A stretch of DNA of 64,000 nt from Variovorax sp. DXTD-1 (GCF_003984625.1 NZ_RWKH01000021.1:44009-108008); one strand, 5' to 3'. Numbered from the stretch's first letter, positions 15,778 to 24,741 are shown. The notes: generated from the sequence alone by a model not told the origin. Numbers and translations are program-made.

Positions 15778-18528
15778 TCACAGCGGCGGCAAAGGCCGCG
15801 AGCGGCGTGAGGGCGGCCTGCGCTGGCGCTGCGGCGCGGGTGGCTTGCCCGGCCCTTCCTGGCCGAACGCGAGCGTGCTCTTCACGCGTTCGATCCCGCC
15901 GGCGGTGACCACGCCGCCCGCGGCTTTTTCGAGCTGCTCGACCATGCGCGCGATGCGGTCGGCCACGTTTTCGTTCGACAGCTTCTCGCGGAACAGCTCG
16001 ACCATGAGCGGAAACGAAAACGGCGTCGGCCGCTCGAGCGGCTTCAGCACCAGCTGCTGAGTCGCCATGCGCGCGAGGCTGGCGCGCAGCCGGCCTATCT
16101 CGAGCTCCTGCGCGAGCAGCTCCTGCTCGGCCTGCAGCAGCAGCTTGTTGGCGGGGTCGTACTTGCGGAACACCTCCCAGAACAGTGACGACGAGGCCTG
16201 CAGCTGCCTGTTGCTGCGCTTCTCGCCGGGGTAGCCCTGGAAGATGAGGCCCGAGACGCGCGCAATTTCTCTGAAGCGGCGCTGCGCCAACTCACCCGCG
16301 TTGAGCGAAGCCAGCACCTCGTGCAGCAGCTCGGCATGCGCATCGTCGCCTTGCGGCAGGCGCAGCACCTGCGGCAGCAGCGCGGGCCAGTCGACCGGCA
16401 CGGCACTCAGCAGTTCGAAGCCGTAGTCGTTCACCGCAATGGAGAAGGTGCGCGCATCGTGCTGCGCCACGCGCCAGGCCAACAGGCTTGCAAGCCCCAT
16501 GTGCACGTGCCGCCCCGCAAAGGGATAAAGAAACAGGTGCGAGCCTTCGCGTGTCGTCAGCGTCTCCGCCAGCAGCGTCTGCGGCGTGGGCAGGGCCGAC
16601 CACTGCTGCTGGATTTCGAGCAGCGGCCGCACGCACTGCAGTTCGGGTGAGTCATAGCGCCCCTCGCCAGCCAGCGCGAGCTGCTGCACCACGGCATCGG
16701 CCAGCGTGGTCGACAGCGGCATGCGCCCGCCGTTCCAGCGCGGCACCGCGGCGCGCTTGCCGGTGGCGCGCCGCACCCAGGCCGTCATGTCGTGGATGCG
16801 CACGAGCTCCAGCAGCCGGCCGCCGAACAGGAAGCAGTCGCCGGGCTTCATACGTGCGACAAAGCCTTCTTCGACGCTGCCGATCTTCGCGCCGCCCATG
16901 TACTGCACCGCCATGCTGGCATCGCTCACGATGGTGCCGATGTTCATGCGGTGCCGCCGGGCAAGCCGCGCATCGGGCACACGCCAGACGCCTTCGGCAT
17001 CGGGCACCGCGCGGCGGTAGTCCGGGTAGGCGGCCAGCGAAGGGCCGCCCTGCGAGACGAAGGACAGGCACCACTCCCAGCTCTCCCGCGACAGCCCTGC
17101 ATAGGCCGCGGTGCCGCGCACTTCCGCATACAGGTCGTCGGGCACGAAGCCGCCGCCGAGCGCCACTGTGACGAGGTGCTGCACCAGCACGTCGAGCGGC
17201 TGCACCGGCGTGTGCCGCGCCTCGATGTGGCCGGCCGCAATGGCCGCGCGCGCCGCGGCGCCCTCGACCATCTCGATGCTGTGCGTGGGCACGAGCGTGA
17301 TGCGCGACGGCCGCCCCGGTGCATGGCCCGAGCGCCCCGCGCGCTGCAGCAGCCGCGCCACGCCCTTGGGCGAGCCGATCTGCAGCACGCGCTCGACCGG
17401 CAGGAAATCGACACCCAGGTCCAGGCTCGATGTGCAGACCACCGCCTTGAGTTCGCCGCTCTTCAAGCCAAGCTCCACCCACTCGCGCACCGCGCGGTCG
17501 AGCGAGCCGTGGTGCAGCGCAATGGTGCCCGCCCATTCGGGCCGCGCCTCGAGCATGGCCTGGTACCAGATCTCCGATTGCGAGCGCGTGTTGGTGAACA
17601 CCAGCGTGGTGCTGCTGGCGGCAATCTCATCGAGCACCTGCGGCAGCATCGTGAGGCCGAGGTGGCCTCCCCACGGAAAGCGCTCGGCGCGGCCAGGCAG
17701 CAGCGAATCGACCACCAGCTTCTTGGGCACCGCGCCCTGCACCAGCACGCCCTCTTCATCGCCAAGCAATGCGCGCATGGCCTCTTGCAGGTTGCCCAGC
17801 GTGGCCGACATGCCCCACACCGCGAGCCCCGCATTCCAGCGCCGGAGCCGCGCGAGCGCGAGCTGCACCTGCACGCCGCGCTTGTTGCCGAGCAGCTCGT
17901 GCCATTCATCGACCACCACCATCTTCACGCGGCCGAGCACCTCGCTGGCATCGGCGCGGGCGAGCAGCAGCGAGAGGCTCTCGGGCGTGGTGACGAGCAC
18001 GGTGGGCAGGCGCTCGTTCTGCGCGGTGCGCTCGGCCGACGAGGTGTCGCCGCTGCGCGCGCCGGCGCTCCACGGATGCACCTCGGCGCCGAGCGCTTCG
18101 AGCGGCTGCTTCAGTGCGCGCAGCGTGTCGGCCGCAAGCGCGCGCATGGGTGTGAGCCACAGCAACGTGAGCGGCGGCGCGGCGGGGCGCGCGGTTTCCT
18201 TTCTCGCTTGCGAGAAGACCTGCAGCGCGCCGAGCCACACGGCGTAGGTCTTGCCCGCGCCGGTGGTCGCATGCAACATGCCGGACTTTCCTTGCGCGAT
18301 GGCTTTCCATACATCGCGCTGGAATTTGAAGGGCTTCCAGCCGCGGCCGGCAAACCATTCATCGAGCGCCGCCTTGACTGCTGTCTTGCTCCTTCCCCCG
18401 CTGGGGGAAGGCTGGGATGGGGGCACGCGGCCTCCGACAGGCAGCCGATCCTCGATACGCCGCTTGCCCCCACCCCTGCCCTCCCCCGGAAGGGGAGGGA
18501 GAAATTCGGGGTCCACAGGGTCGGTCAT
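15778..18528 (-). CDS. Ligase-associated DNA damage response DEXH-box helicase (Lhr-like)
   Basis: A 916-residue superfamily 2 helicase. The Walker A motif ATTGAGKT is at residues 87-94, the Walker B/DEWH box is in VVVDEWHELLG, SAT appears in GMSATLG, and motif VI in QRAGRSGH. The C-terminal Lhr-type domain includes PFAGRHVHMGL. The N-terminus is odd: codons 8 to about 47 are supplied by a GC-rich intergenic repeat (18386-18506) that keeps the frame open, so the family sequence really begins near KTAVKAALDEW. The ATG at 18528 overlaps the ligase stop by four bases. It acts with the ligase and nucleases of this cluster in DNA repair, by family association. Confidence 0.92.
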   Translation of the reverse strand: MTDPVDPEFLPPLPGEGRGGGKRRIEDRLPVGGRVPPSQPSPSGGRSKTAVKAALDEWFAGRGWKPFKFQRDVWKAIAQGKSGMLHATTGAGKTYAVWLGALQVFSQARKETARPAAPPLTLLWLTPMRALAADTLRALKQPLEALGAEVHPWSAGARSGDTSSAERTAQNERLPTVLVTTPESLSLLLARADASEVLGRVKMVVVDEWHELLGNKRGVQVQLALARLRRWNAGLAVWGMSATLGNLQEAMRALLGDEEGVLVQGAVPKKLVVDSLLPGRAERFPWGGHLGLTMLPQVLDEIAASSTTLVFTNTRSQSEIWYQAMLEARPEWAGTIALHHGSLDRAVREWVELGLKSGELKAVVCTSSLDLGVDFLPVERVLQIGSPKGVARLLQRAGRSGHAPGRPSRITLVPTHSIEMVEGAAARAAIAAGHIEARHTPVQPLDVLVQHLVTVALGGGFVPDDLYAEVRGTAAYAGLSRESWEWCLSFVSQGGPSLAAYPDYRRAVPDAEGVWRVPDARLARRHRMNIGTIVSDASMAVQYMGGAKIGSVEEGFVARMKPGDCFLFGGRLLELVRIHDMTAWVRRATGKRAAVPRWNGGRMPLSTTLADAVVQQLALAGEGRYDSPELQCVRPLLEIQQQWSALPTPQTLLAETLTTREGSHLFLYPFAGRHVHMGLASLLAWRVAQHDARTFSIAVNDYGFELLSAVPVDWPALLPQVLRLPQGDDAHAELLHEVLASLNAGELAQRRFREIARVSGLIFQGYPGEKRSNRQLQASSSLFWEVFRKYDPANKLLLQAEQELLAQELEIGRLRASLARMATQQLVLKPLERPTPFSFPLMVELFREKLSNENVADRIARMVEQLEKAAGGVVTAGGIERVKSTLAFGQEGPGKPPAPQRQRRPPSRRSRPLPPL
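18386..18506 (+). repeat. GC-rich bipartite palindromic repeat, copy B, inside the helicase gene
   Basis: The ends match copies A and C, including GGGGAAGGCTGGGATGGGGG at the left and CCCGGAAGGGGAGGGAG at the right. It lies wholly within the helicase reading frame and is read there as a Gly/Pro/Arg-rich segment. Confidence 0.87.
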
Positions 18529-20180
18529 GACGGCAGCAGCGCAGCCAGCGTCTGCAGCGTGTCGGCCTCCGCCACCGGCTTGTCCTCGCGCCAGCGCAGC
18601 ATGCGCGGAAAGCGCACCGCAATGCCGCTCTTGTGGCGCGTGCTGCGCGCGATGCCCTCGAAGCCGAGCTCGAACACAAGGGTGGGCTCCACGCTGCGCA
18701 CCGGACCGAAACTTTCCACCGTGGTCTTGCGGATGATCGCGTCCACCCGCGCCATTTCGGCATCGGTCAGGCCCGAATAGGCTTTTGCAAAGGGCACGAG
18801 CTTTCGGTCTTGCTGTTCGGGCGGACCGTCCCACACGGCAAAGGTGTAGTCGCTGTAGAGGCTGGCGCGCCTGCCGTGGCCGCGCTGCGCGTAGATGAGC
18901 ACGGCGTCGATGCTGAGCGGGTCGATCTTCCACTTCCACCATACGCCCACGTCCTTGGTGCGGCCCACGCCGTACTGCGCATCGCGGCGCTTGAGCATCA
19001 TGCCTTCCACACCCATGCTGCGCGCGGCTTCGCGCTGGCGCGCCAGGTCGTTCCACTCATTGCCGGTGAGCATCGGGCTCGGCAGCAGCGACGGGTGCTG
19101 CATGCGCGTGACAAGCTCGTCGAGCAGCGCGCGGCGCTCCCCTTGCGGCAGCGCGCGCAGGTCGCGGCCTTCCCATTCGAGAAGGTCATAGGCCAACAGC
19201 ACCACCGGTATTTCGCGCAACAGCTTCGTGCCCAGGGTCTTGCGGCCGATGCGCTTTTGCAGTTCCGCAAAGGGCTGCACCTTGTCCTCGCGCCAGACGG
19301 CAATCTCGCCGTCGAGCACCGTGCCGTCGGGCAGCGCCTCGCCGAGCACGGCAAGTTCGGGAAAGCGCTCGGTCACCAGCTCTTCGCCGCGCGACCACAA
19401 CCAGACCGCACCCGCGCGCTTCACCAGTTGCGCGCGGATGCCGTCCCACTTCCATTCGACGATCCAGTCGGCCGGTGGGCCGATTGCCGCATCGAACTGC
19501 TGCAGCGGCAAGTTGAACGCGTGCGCAAGAAAGAAGGGATACGGTTGCCCGCTGGTCTTTTGCACCTGCTCCGCGCCCGACTCCGGCGCGATGAGCGCGC
19601 GGTAGTCATCGGCTCCTGGCCGGCCGCCGATGTGGGTGTAGCCCATGAGCCGCTGCGCCACCCGCTTGGGGTCGATGCCTCCCACGGCCGCGAGCGCCTG
19701 CGTGACCTGCAGCTTCGAGACGCCCACGCGAAAGGCGCCGGTGATGAGCTTGAAGTACACCAGCCGCTCTTCGGCCGCAAGCTGGCGCCACTGCGCACGC
19801 AGCCGGACGGGCAGTTCGTCGGGCGCGGACTTGCCGGCTTCGCGCAGCGGCAGCAGGTGCTCCTCGACCCAGCGCGCCAGGCCAAGGTCGTGCGCCTCGG
19901 TGGGCGGCGGCAATAGCAGCGCGATGGTTTCCGCAAGATCGCCGACCGCCTCGTAGCTCTCGTCGAACAGCCATTCAGGAAGACCCGCCGCTTCTTGCGC
20001 AAGCAGGCGCAGCAGCTTGGTGGGTACCAGTTGGCGCGGCTTGCCGCCAGCCAGGAAGTACACGGCCCAAGCCGCATCGGCGGGGTTGGCCTCGCGCAGG
20101 TAGCGCTGCAGTGCGGCCTGCTTGGCAAGGCTCGAGGTGCTGGCGTCGAGCTCGCGGTAGAGCGCGGCAAAGTCCTTCAT
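18525..20180 (-). CDS. ATP-dependent DNA ligase of the ligase-associated repair cluster
   Basis: A 551-residue ligase that seals nicks using ATP. The adenylated lysine is K244 in the motif KWDGIRAQ (KxDG). Other nucleotidyltransferase motifs are visible: VLDGEIAVW (motif III), LLAYDLLEWEG and GVEGMMLKRRDAQYGVGRT (motifs IV and V region). The first 210 residues form the DNA-binding domain typical of the longer bacterial type, and the C-terminal OB fold follows. The gene overlaps the helicase gene by ATGA and the exonuclease gene at 20177-20180, so all three are translationally coupled. Replication uses a separate NAD-dependent ligase in bacteria; this enzyme is for repair, by family inference. 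Confidence 0.93.
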   Translation of the reverse strand: MKDFAALYRELDASTSSLAKQAALQRYLREANPADAAWAVYFLAGGKPRQLVPTKLLRLLAQEAAGLPEWLFDESYEAVGDLAETIALLLPPPTEAHDLGLARWVEEHLLPLREAGKSAPDELPVRLRAQWRQLAAEERLVYFKLITGAFRVGVSKLQVTQALAAVGGIDPKRVAQRLMGYTHIGGRPGADDYRALIAPESGAEQVQKTSGQPYPFFLAHAFNLPLQQFDAAIGPPADWIVEWKWDGIRAQLVKRAGAVWLWSRGEELVTERFPELAVLGEALPDGTVLDGEIAVWREDKVQPFAELQKRIGRKTLGTKLLREIPVVLLAYDLLEWEGRDLRALPQGERRALLDELVTRMQHPSLLPSPMLTGNEWNDLARQREAARSMGVEGMMLKRRDAQYGVGRTKDVGVWWKWKIDPLSIDAVLIYAQRGHGRRASLYSDYTFAVWDGPPEQQDRKLVPFAKAYSGLTDAEMARVDAIIRKTTVESFGPVRSVEPTLVFELGFEGIARSTRHKSGIAVRFPRMLRWREDKPVAEADTLQTLAALLPS

Positions 20181-21298
20181 GCCTTTGCTCCTTCCCCCTC
20201 TGGGGGAAGGCCGGGATGGGGGCTGCCAGCGTCCGCATCGGGCGCCGCTTGCCCCCTCCCCGCCCCTCCCCCGGAAGGGGAGGGAGTTTCCTGGTCGTCC
20301 TCATCGCCGTACTCGGTCTTGAAGCCCTGCGCCTCCAGCCCGTTCTCGGTGAGCCATCGCACCATGACCGCCACGCTGCCGTGGGTGACGAACACCCGGC
20401 TCGCGCCCGTGCCCGCGATAGCCTGCTGCAGGCCGGGCCAATCCGCGTGGTCGGACATGACGAAGCCGCGGTCCACGCCGCGCCGCCGCCGCGTGCCGCG
20501 CAGCTGCATCCAGCCGCTCGCAAAAGCGTCGGCGTAGTTGCCGAAGCGGCGCATCCACGGCGTGCCCTGCGCCGACGGCGGCGCCAGCACCAGCGCGCGC
20601 TTCAAAAGCGCGGCGTCCACGCCTGGGTCGGTCACGCGCAATGTCTCGGGCAAGGCCACGCCCGCGGCGCGATACACGGCGTTGAGCGGCTCGACCGCGC
20701 CGTGCACCATGATCGGCCCGATGGAAGCATCCACACCGTGCAGGATGCGCTGCGCCTTGCCGAAGGCATAGCAGAACAGCACCGATGCGCGGCCGGCCTC
20801 GGCGTTGGCGCGCCACCATGCATCGATCTCCGCGAACAGCGCCGCCTGTGTGGGCCAGCGATAGATCGGCAGCCCGAAGGTCGATTCGGTGATGAAGGTG
20901 TCGCAGGGCACCGGCTCGAAGGGGGTGCAGGTTCCGTCGGGCTCGGTCTTGTAGTCGCCCGAGGCCACCCACACGCGCCCGCCGTGTTCGAGGCGGACCT
21001 GCGCCGAGCCCAGCACGTGGCCGGCCGGATGCAGCGAGACGCGCACGCCGTGGTGCTCGATGGCTTCGCCGTAGCCTAGCGTCTGCAGCGCGATGTCGCT
21101 GCCGAGGCGGGTGCGCAGCGTGCCGGCGCTGTCGGTATGCGCCAGGTAGTGCGCATGGCCCACGCGCGCGTGGTCGGAGTGCGCGTGCGTGATGACGGCC
21201 CGCGCCACCGGCCGCCAGGGGTCGATGTAGAAATCGCCCGGCGGGCAATACAGCCCCTCGGGACGAGCGACGACGAGATCTTCTTCCTTCGCGGCCAT
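20177..21298 (-). CDS. Ligase-associated DNA damage response exonuclease (MBL-fold)
   Basis: A 373-residue metallo-beta-lactamase-fold nuclease related to SNM1/CPSF-73 type enzymes. The metal-binding motif HAHSDH is at residues 38-43; HPAGHVLGSAQV, SGDYK and the late VMSDHADW and VTHGS supply the remaining ligands. It heads the three-gene operon with ligase and helicase. The last 37 or so residues (from about 333, after YGDEDDQ) are translated from a GC-rich repeat, copy C, and have no family similarity; the normal protein would end near FKTEYGDE. Its product is expected to process damaged ends for the ligase. Confidence 0.92.
   Translation of the reverse strand: MAAKEEDLVVARPEGLYCPPGDFYIDPWRPVARAVITHAHSDHARVGHAHYLAHTDSAGTLRTRLGSDIALQTLGYGEAIEHHGVRVSLHPAGHVLGSAQVRLEHGGRVWVASGDYKTEPDGTCTPFEPVPCDTFITESTFGLPIYRWPTQAALFAEIDAWWRANAEAGRASVLFCYAFGKAQRILHGVDASIGPIMVHGAVEPLNAVYRAAGVALPETLRVTDPGVDAALLKRALVLAPPSAQGTPWMRRFGNYADAFASGWMQLRGTRRRRGVDRGFVMSDHADWPGLQQAIAGTGASRVFVTHGSVAVMVRWLTENGLEAQGFKTEYGDEDDQETPSPSGGGAGRGQAAPDADAGSPHPGLPPEGEGAKA
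20185..20288 (+). repeat. GC-rich bipartite palindromic repeat, copy C, at the exonuclease 3' end
   Basis: Its ends match copy B in the same orientation (TTGCTCCTTCCCCC at the left, GGAAGGGGAGGGAG at the right). It overlaps the last codons of the exonuclease and ends just before the ligase start. Confidence 0.87.
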
Positions 21299-21368
21299 GG
21301 CCGCATCGTAGGCGGTGGCGGCGTTGCGCGTTGCCGAACGCGGGCCGCGAAGCGCTGTGGGCCGGCGC

Positions 21369-21881
21369 CTACTTCTTGCGTCCGCCCGCCATTTCGAGCA
21401 CGTTCATCTTCATGCCGTTGGACATGATCATGTCGCCGGGCTTCTGGCCGGCCTTGCAGGGGCCGATCCACTTGGCTTCGATGACGGCCGAGCCTTCGGC
21501 GCGGCCCATCAGCCGCGGGCTGTAGGTCGACTTGCTTTCCATGCGGTAGGCCGAGCTGAAGTCGCCGCTCATCACGGCGTGCGACGTGGCGGTGGTGGAG
21601 CCGATCTTGCAGACCGAATCGATGACCAGCTTGCCGGCTTCGTTGCGCAGTTCCTGCTTGGAGCAGGTGTCCTTGCCCATGCCCTGGCCCATGTCGCGCA
21701 AGGCCTTGTCGCTGGCCGCGTCGATGCACTGCTGGATGGTCTGGCTCGCGCCCTTGGCGGCTGTGCCGTCGCCAGTCTGGATTTCCCAGAGGCCGGGCTT
21801 GCGCGCGGGGTAGTCGATGGCCATGGCGGGCATGGCGGCCGCGCAGGCCAGCGTGAAGAAAGCAGCGGCAGTGATCTTCAT
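21369..21881 (-). CDS. DUF3617 domain exported protein
   Basis: A 170-residue secreted protein. The signal peptide runs to about residue 21 (AMPAMA-ID). The remainder has the DUF3617 pattern: KPGLWEI near the start, a cysteine in QQCIDA, DTCSKQ, and DSVCKIG in a lipocalin-like beta-strand series, with a fourth cysteine in GPCKAGQ. Four cysteines could form two disulfides in the periplasm. Function is unknown. It is separated from the exonuclease by 70 bases and is probably an independent unit. Confidence 0.83.
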   Translation of the reverse strand: MKITAAAFFTLACAAAMPAMAIDYPARKPGLWEIQTGDGTAAKGASQTIQQCIDAASDKALRDMGQGMGKDTCSKQELRNEAGKLVIDSVCKIGSTTATSHAVMSGDFSSAYRMESKSTYSPRLMGRAEGSAVIEAKWIGPCKAGQKPGDMIMSNGMKMNVLEMAGGRKK

Positions 21882-21960
21882 GGCGGGCTCCGTGTCGAAT
21901 CAAGGGAACGATGCCCGGTTTTTACCGCAGGCGCCGGCCGTGAGGAATAGCGCGATCGGC

Positions 21961-22557
21961 CTACGCCGGCTCCGCCTGCACAGCCGCTGTCGCAACGGCT
22001 TGGCGTGGCCGTGACGCCAGCCCGAATCCGATGCCCAGTGCAAGACCGCCCAGCACGTCGACGAGCACGTGCTGTCGCACCGCCATCGTCGAATAGACGA
22101 TGGCTGCGGCCCATGCAATGTTGAACGCGCGGAGCCACATTGGCGCGGCCACATCGCGCAATTGCCGCGCCAGCACCACGCAGGCAAGCACCGAGAACGA
22201 CACATGCAGCGACGGAAACGCGTTGCCGGCCGCATCGACCGTTTTCAGAAAATGAAGCGAGGTGCCTGGAGTCGCGTCGATGGTGAAGTTGGGTATGGCT
22301 GTCGGCACAAACCAGAACACCGCGAGCGAGATGAAGGTCATGACCGCGCAGCTCAGTGCAAAGCTCGATAGCTCCCGTCGGTCCTTGGCCAGGAACACCG
22401 GCAGCGCGATGTAGAGCCAGAGCGAAAGATAGACCGGCAGCAGCGCCGGCCCAGGGCGCGAAGCCACGGCGGCGGGCCGGAAAGCGGCAGGTCTCGAAGG
22501 GAAGAAGGTGTCATGGGCGCCAAGCGCCGCGCGTTGCGTGCCCGCGGGTGCGGGCAT
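21961..22557 (-). CDS. PAP2-like inner-membrane phosphatase (short N-terminus)
   Basis: A 198-residue membrane protein. The phosphatase core is visible: FPSLHVS with the histidine at 118, and RQHVLVDVLGG with R161, H163 and D167 as the second half of the active site. This is the Aur1/inositol phosphotransferase type of PAP2 enzyme rather than the KxxxxxxRP type. Four hydrophobic segments are seen. The N-terminal 40 residues look non-homologous and one expected membrane segment seems missing, so the gene may be truncated or misstarted. It starts nine bases after the MocA-type gene and could be cotranscribed. The substrate is probably an undecaprenyl or phospholipid phosphate, by inference. Confidence 0.75.
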   Translation of the reverse strand: MPAPAGTQRAALGAHDTFFPSRPAAFRPAAVASRPGPALLPVYLSLWLYIALPVFLAKDRRELSSFALSCAVMTFISLAVFWFVPTAIPNFTIDATPGTSLHFLKTVDAAGNAFPSLHVSFSVLACVVLARQLRDVAAPMWLRAFNIAWAAAIVYSTMAVRQHVLVDVLGGLALGIGFGLASRPRQAVATAAVQAEPA

Positions 22558-22566
22558 GCGGCACGG

Positions 22567-23730
22567 CTACCAGGGCGTCCACTTTAATTCGCTTTTCGAC
22601 GAAGCCACCGTGCGCTCGATGAAGCGGACGCCGCGGGCGCCGTCTTCCACGCGCGGATAGTCGGCCGCGATGGCATCGGCCTGCTGGCCCGCGATGCGTG
22701 CGCGGATGTCGGCGGCCACGCCGCCATAGATGTTGGCAAAGGCCTCGATGAAGCCTTCGGGATGCCCCGCGGGCAGCCGGCTCGCGCGTTGCGCCGATTC
22801 GCAAAGCCACGGCGAGCCGCGCGTGAGAATGCGCTTGGGTCCGTCGTGCGGCAGGTGCAGCAGTTCGCTCGGCCGCTCCTGGCGCCATTCGAGCGTACCC
22901 AGCGCACCGGAGATGCGCAGGCGCAGGTCGTTCTCCAACCCGGTGTTGATCTGCGAGGCGATCAGCACGCCGCGCGCGCCGCCCTTGAAGCGCAGCAGCA
23001 GGCTGCCGTCGTCGTCGAGCATGCGGCCGGGCACCAGCGCGCTCAGGTCAGCGCAGAGGCTCTCGATTTCCAGCCCGGTCACGCTTGCGACGAGGTTCTC
23101 GGCATGCGAGCCGATGTCGCCGATGGCGCCGGCCGCGCCGCTGCGCGCGGGGTCGGTGCGCCAGTCGGCCTGCTTGTTGCCGGCGTCTTCGAGCTGGCTC
23201 GCGAGCCAGCCCTGGTTGTATTCGACGACCACCTTGCGCAGCTCGCCGAGCTGGCCCGTTCGGACCATCTCACGCGCTTGCCGCACCATCGGGTAGCCGG
23301 TGTAGTTGTAGGTCACGCCGAAGACCGTGCCTTGCTTTTTCACGGTGGCCACGAGCGCATCGGCCTGCTCGCGCGTGTGCACCAGCGGCTTGTCGCACAC
23401 CACGTGGAAGCCCGCCTCGGCAAAGGCTTGCGCCACCGGAAAGTGCACATGGTTGGGCGTGACGATCGAGACGAAGTCGATGCGCTCCTCGGGCGGGCGC
23501 TTCAACTCGTCAGCCAGCAGCGACTGCCAGTCGCCATGGTTGCGGTCGTCGGCCAGCCCGAGGTCGCGGCCCGAGGCGCGCGCCTTCTCGGGGCTCGACG
23601 ACAACGCACCGGCCACGAGCTCGATCTGCCCGTCCAGCGCCATGGCCTTGCGGTGCACGGCGCCGATGAAAGCGTCGCGCCCGCCGCCCACCATGGCGCA
23701 GCGGAGCTTGCGAGAAGCGTTCTCGGTCAC
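22567..23730 (-). CDS. Gfo/Idh/MocA family NAD(P)-dependent oxidoreductase
   Basis: A 387-residue dehydrogenase. The N-terminal Rossmann motif GGGRDAFIG is at residues 15-23, and the conserved CDKPLVHT (catalytic-site lysine 114 in the family's EKP-type motif) follows. The C-terminal half includes GDIGSHAENL and AGHPEGFIEAFANIY, typical of sugar or inositol oxidoreductases. The GTG start at 23730 lies one base after the stop of the sugar-binding protein gene, so the enzyme belongs to the same operon. It probably oxidises the imported sugar or polyol; which one cannot be told from sequence. Confidence 0.9.
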   Translation of the reverse strand: MTENASRKLRCAMVGGGRDAFIGAVHRKAMALDGQIELVAGALSSSPEKARASGRDLGLADDRNHGDWQSLLADELKRPPEERIDFVSIVTPNHVHFPVAQAFAEAGFHVVCDKPLVHTREQADALVATVKKQGTVFGVTYNYTGYPMVRQAREMVRTGQLGELRKVVVEYNQGWLASQLEDAGNKQADWRTDPARSGAAGAIGDIGSHAENLVASVTGLEIESLCADLSALVPGRMLDDDGSLLLRFKGGARGVLIASQINTGLENDLRLRISGALGTLEWRQERPSELLHLPHDGPKRILTRGSPWLCESAQRASRLPAGHPEGFIEAFANIYGGVAADIRARIAGQQADAIAADYPRVEDGARGVRFIERTVASSKSELKWTPW

Positions 23731-23731
23731 C

Positions 23732-24694
23732 TTAGAACGGCGAGTTCGGGTGGTAGAAGTCTTTCGCGTTTTCCTTGGTGATCAGCACCGAAGGAATGAT
23801 GGTGGTCGCGGGCAGCTTCTCGCCCTTCAGCCGCGCCTCGGCCGTGAGCTTGATCGCGTCGTAGATGAACTTGGGCGAGTAGCTCACGTCCGCGCCCATG
23901 CGCTTGTCCTTGCCGTCCATGATGGTCTTGACCATGCCCTTGGCGCCCGCTCCGCCGAAGACGATCTTGATGTCGTCGCGCTTGGCCTGCTCGATGGCCT
24001 TGAGCACGCCCACGGCCATGTCGTCGTCGGCCGCCCAGATGGCATCGATCTGCTTGAAGCGCGTGAGGTAGTCCTGCGTGACCTTGAAGGCATCGTCGCG
24101 GTTCCAGTTGGCGTACTTGGCGTCGAGCAGCTTGATGTCCGGATGGTTCTTGAGCACTGCGTTGAAGGCGTCCATGCGCTCGTTGTCCAGCGTGGTGGCA
24201 ATGCCGCGCAAGGCGACCACGTTGCCCTTGCCGCCGAGCTGCTTCGCGATGTACTCGGCCGGAATACGGCCGAAGGCGGTGTTGTCGCCAGCCACGTAGG
24301 CGTCTTGCGCGCTGGTGTCGGTCAGGCCGCGATCGACCACGGTCACGTAGGCGCCCTTGGCCTTGACCTGCGCCACCGGCTTGGTGAGCGCGGCCGACTC
24401 GAACGGGAACACCACGAGCGCGTTGATCTTGGTGACGGTCGAGAGGTCTTGCAGCTGGTTCGCCTGCTCGGGCGCGTTGGCCGCCGTCTTGATCGTGATC
24501 TTCAGGTCCTTGTGTTCCTTCTCCAGATCTTTCTTCGCCTGGTTGGCCCAGTAGTTGATGCCGCCCATGAAGCTGTGCGTGGCCGCGGGAATCGAAACGC
24601 CGAGGTTCACCTTCTCGGCCGCGAATGCGGGCAGGCTCGCGAGCGCCGCGGCCGCCACGGCCGTGAGTGCGATGCGACGTGTGAAGCTTGTCAT
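23732..24694 (-). CDS. Sugar ABC transporter periplasmic binding protein (RbsB-like)
   Basis: A 320-residue periplasmic protein that captures a sugar. The signal peptide ends near LPAFAAEK (residue 26). The body has the type I periplasmic-binding fold of the CUT2 class, with VFPFESAALTKPV, VAGDNTAFG, NRDDAFKVTQDYLTRF and IWAADDDMAVGVLKAIEQA. AAGGAG-type ribosome binding (AAGGAG nine bases upstream) precedes the ATG at 24694. It is the fourth gene of the ROK-ATPase-permease-binding protein operon. The sugar is unknown; ribose-like or polyol ligands are plausible. Confidence 0.91.
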   Translation of the reverse strand: MTSFTRRIALTAVAAAALASLPAFAAEKVNLGVSIPAATHSFMGGINYWANQAKKDLEKEHKDLKITIKTAANAPEQANQLQDLSTVTKINALVVFPFESAALTKPVAQVKAKGAYVTVVDRGLTDTSAQDAYVAGDNTAFGRIPAEYIAKQLGGKGNVVALRGIATTLDNERMDAFNAVLKNHPDIKLLDAKYANWNRDDAFKVTQDYLTRFKQIDAIWAADDDMAVGVLKAIEQAKRDDIKIVFGGAGAKGMVKTIMDGKDKRMGADVSYSPKFIYDAIKLTAEARLKGEKLPATTIIPSVLITKENAKDFYHPNSPF

Positions 24695-24741
24695 GCTGGA
24701 TGTCTCCTTGTGGTTGATGGAACGGAACACGAAAAATCTGG

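Noticed and set aside
16792..18780. A 662-codon plus-strand frame over the helicase
   Set aside because: Antisense shadow; the minus-strand helicase has every expected motif.
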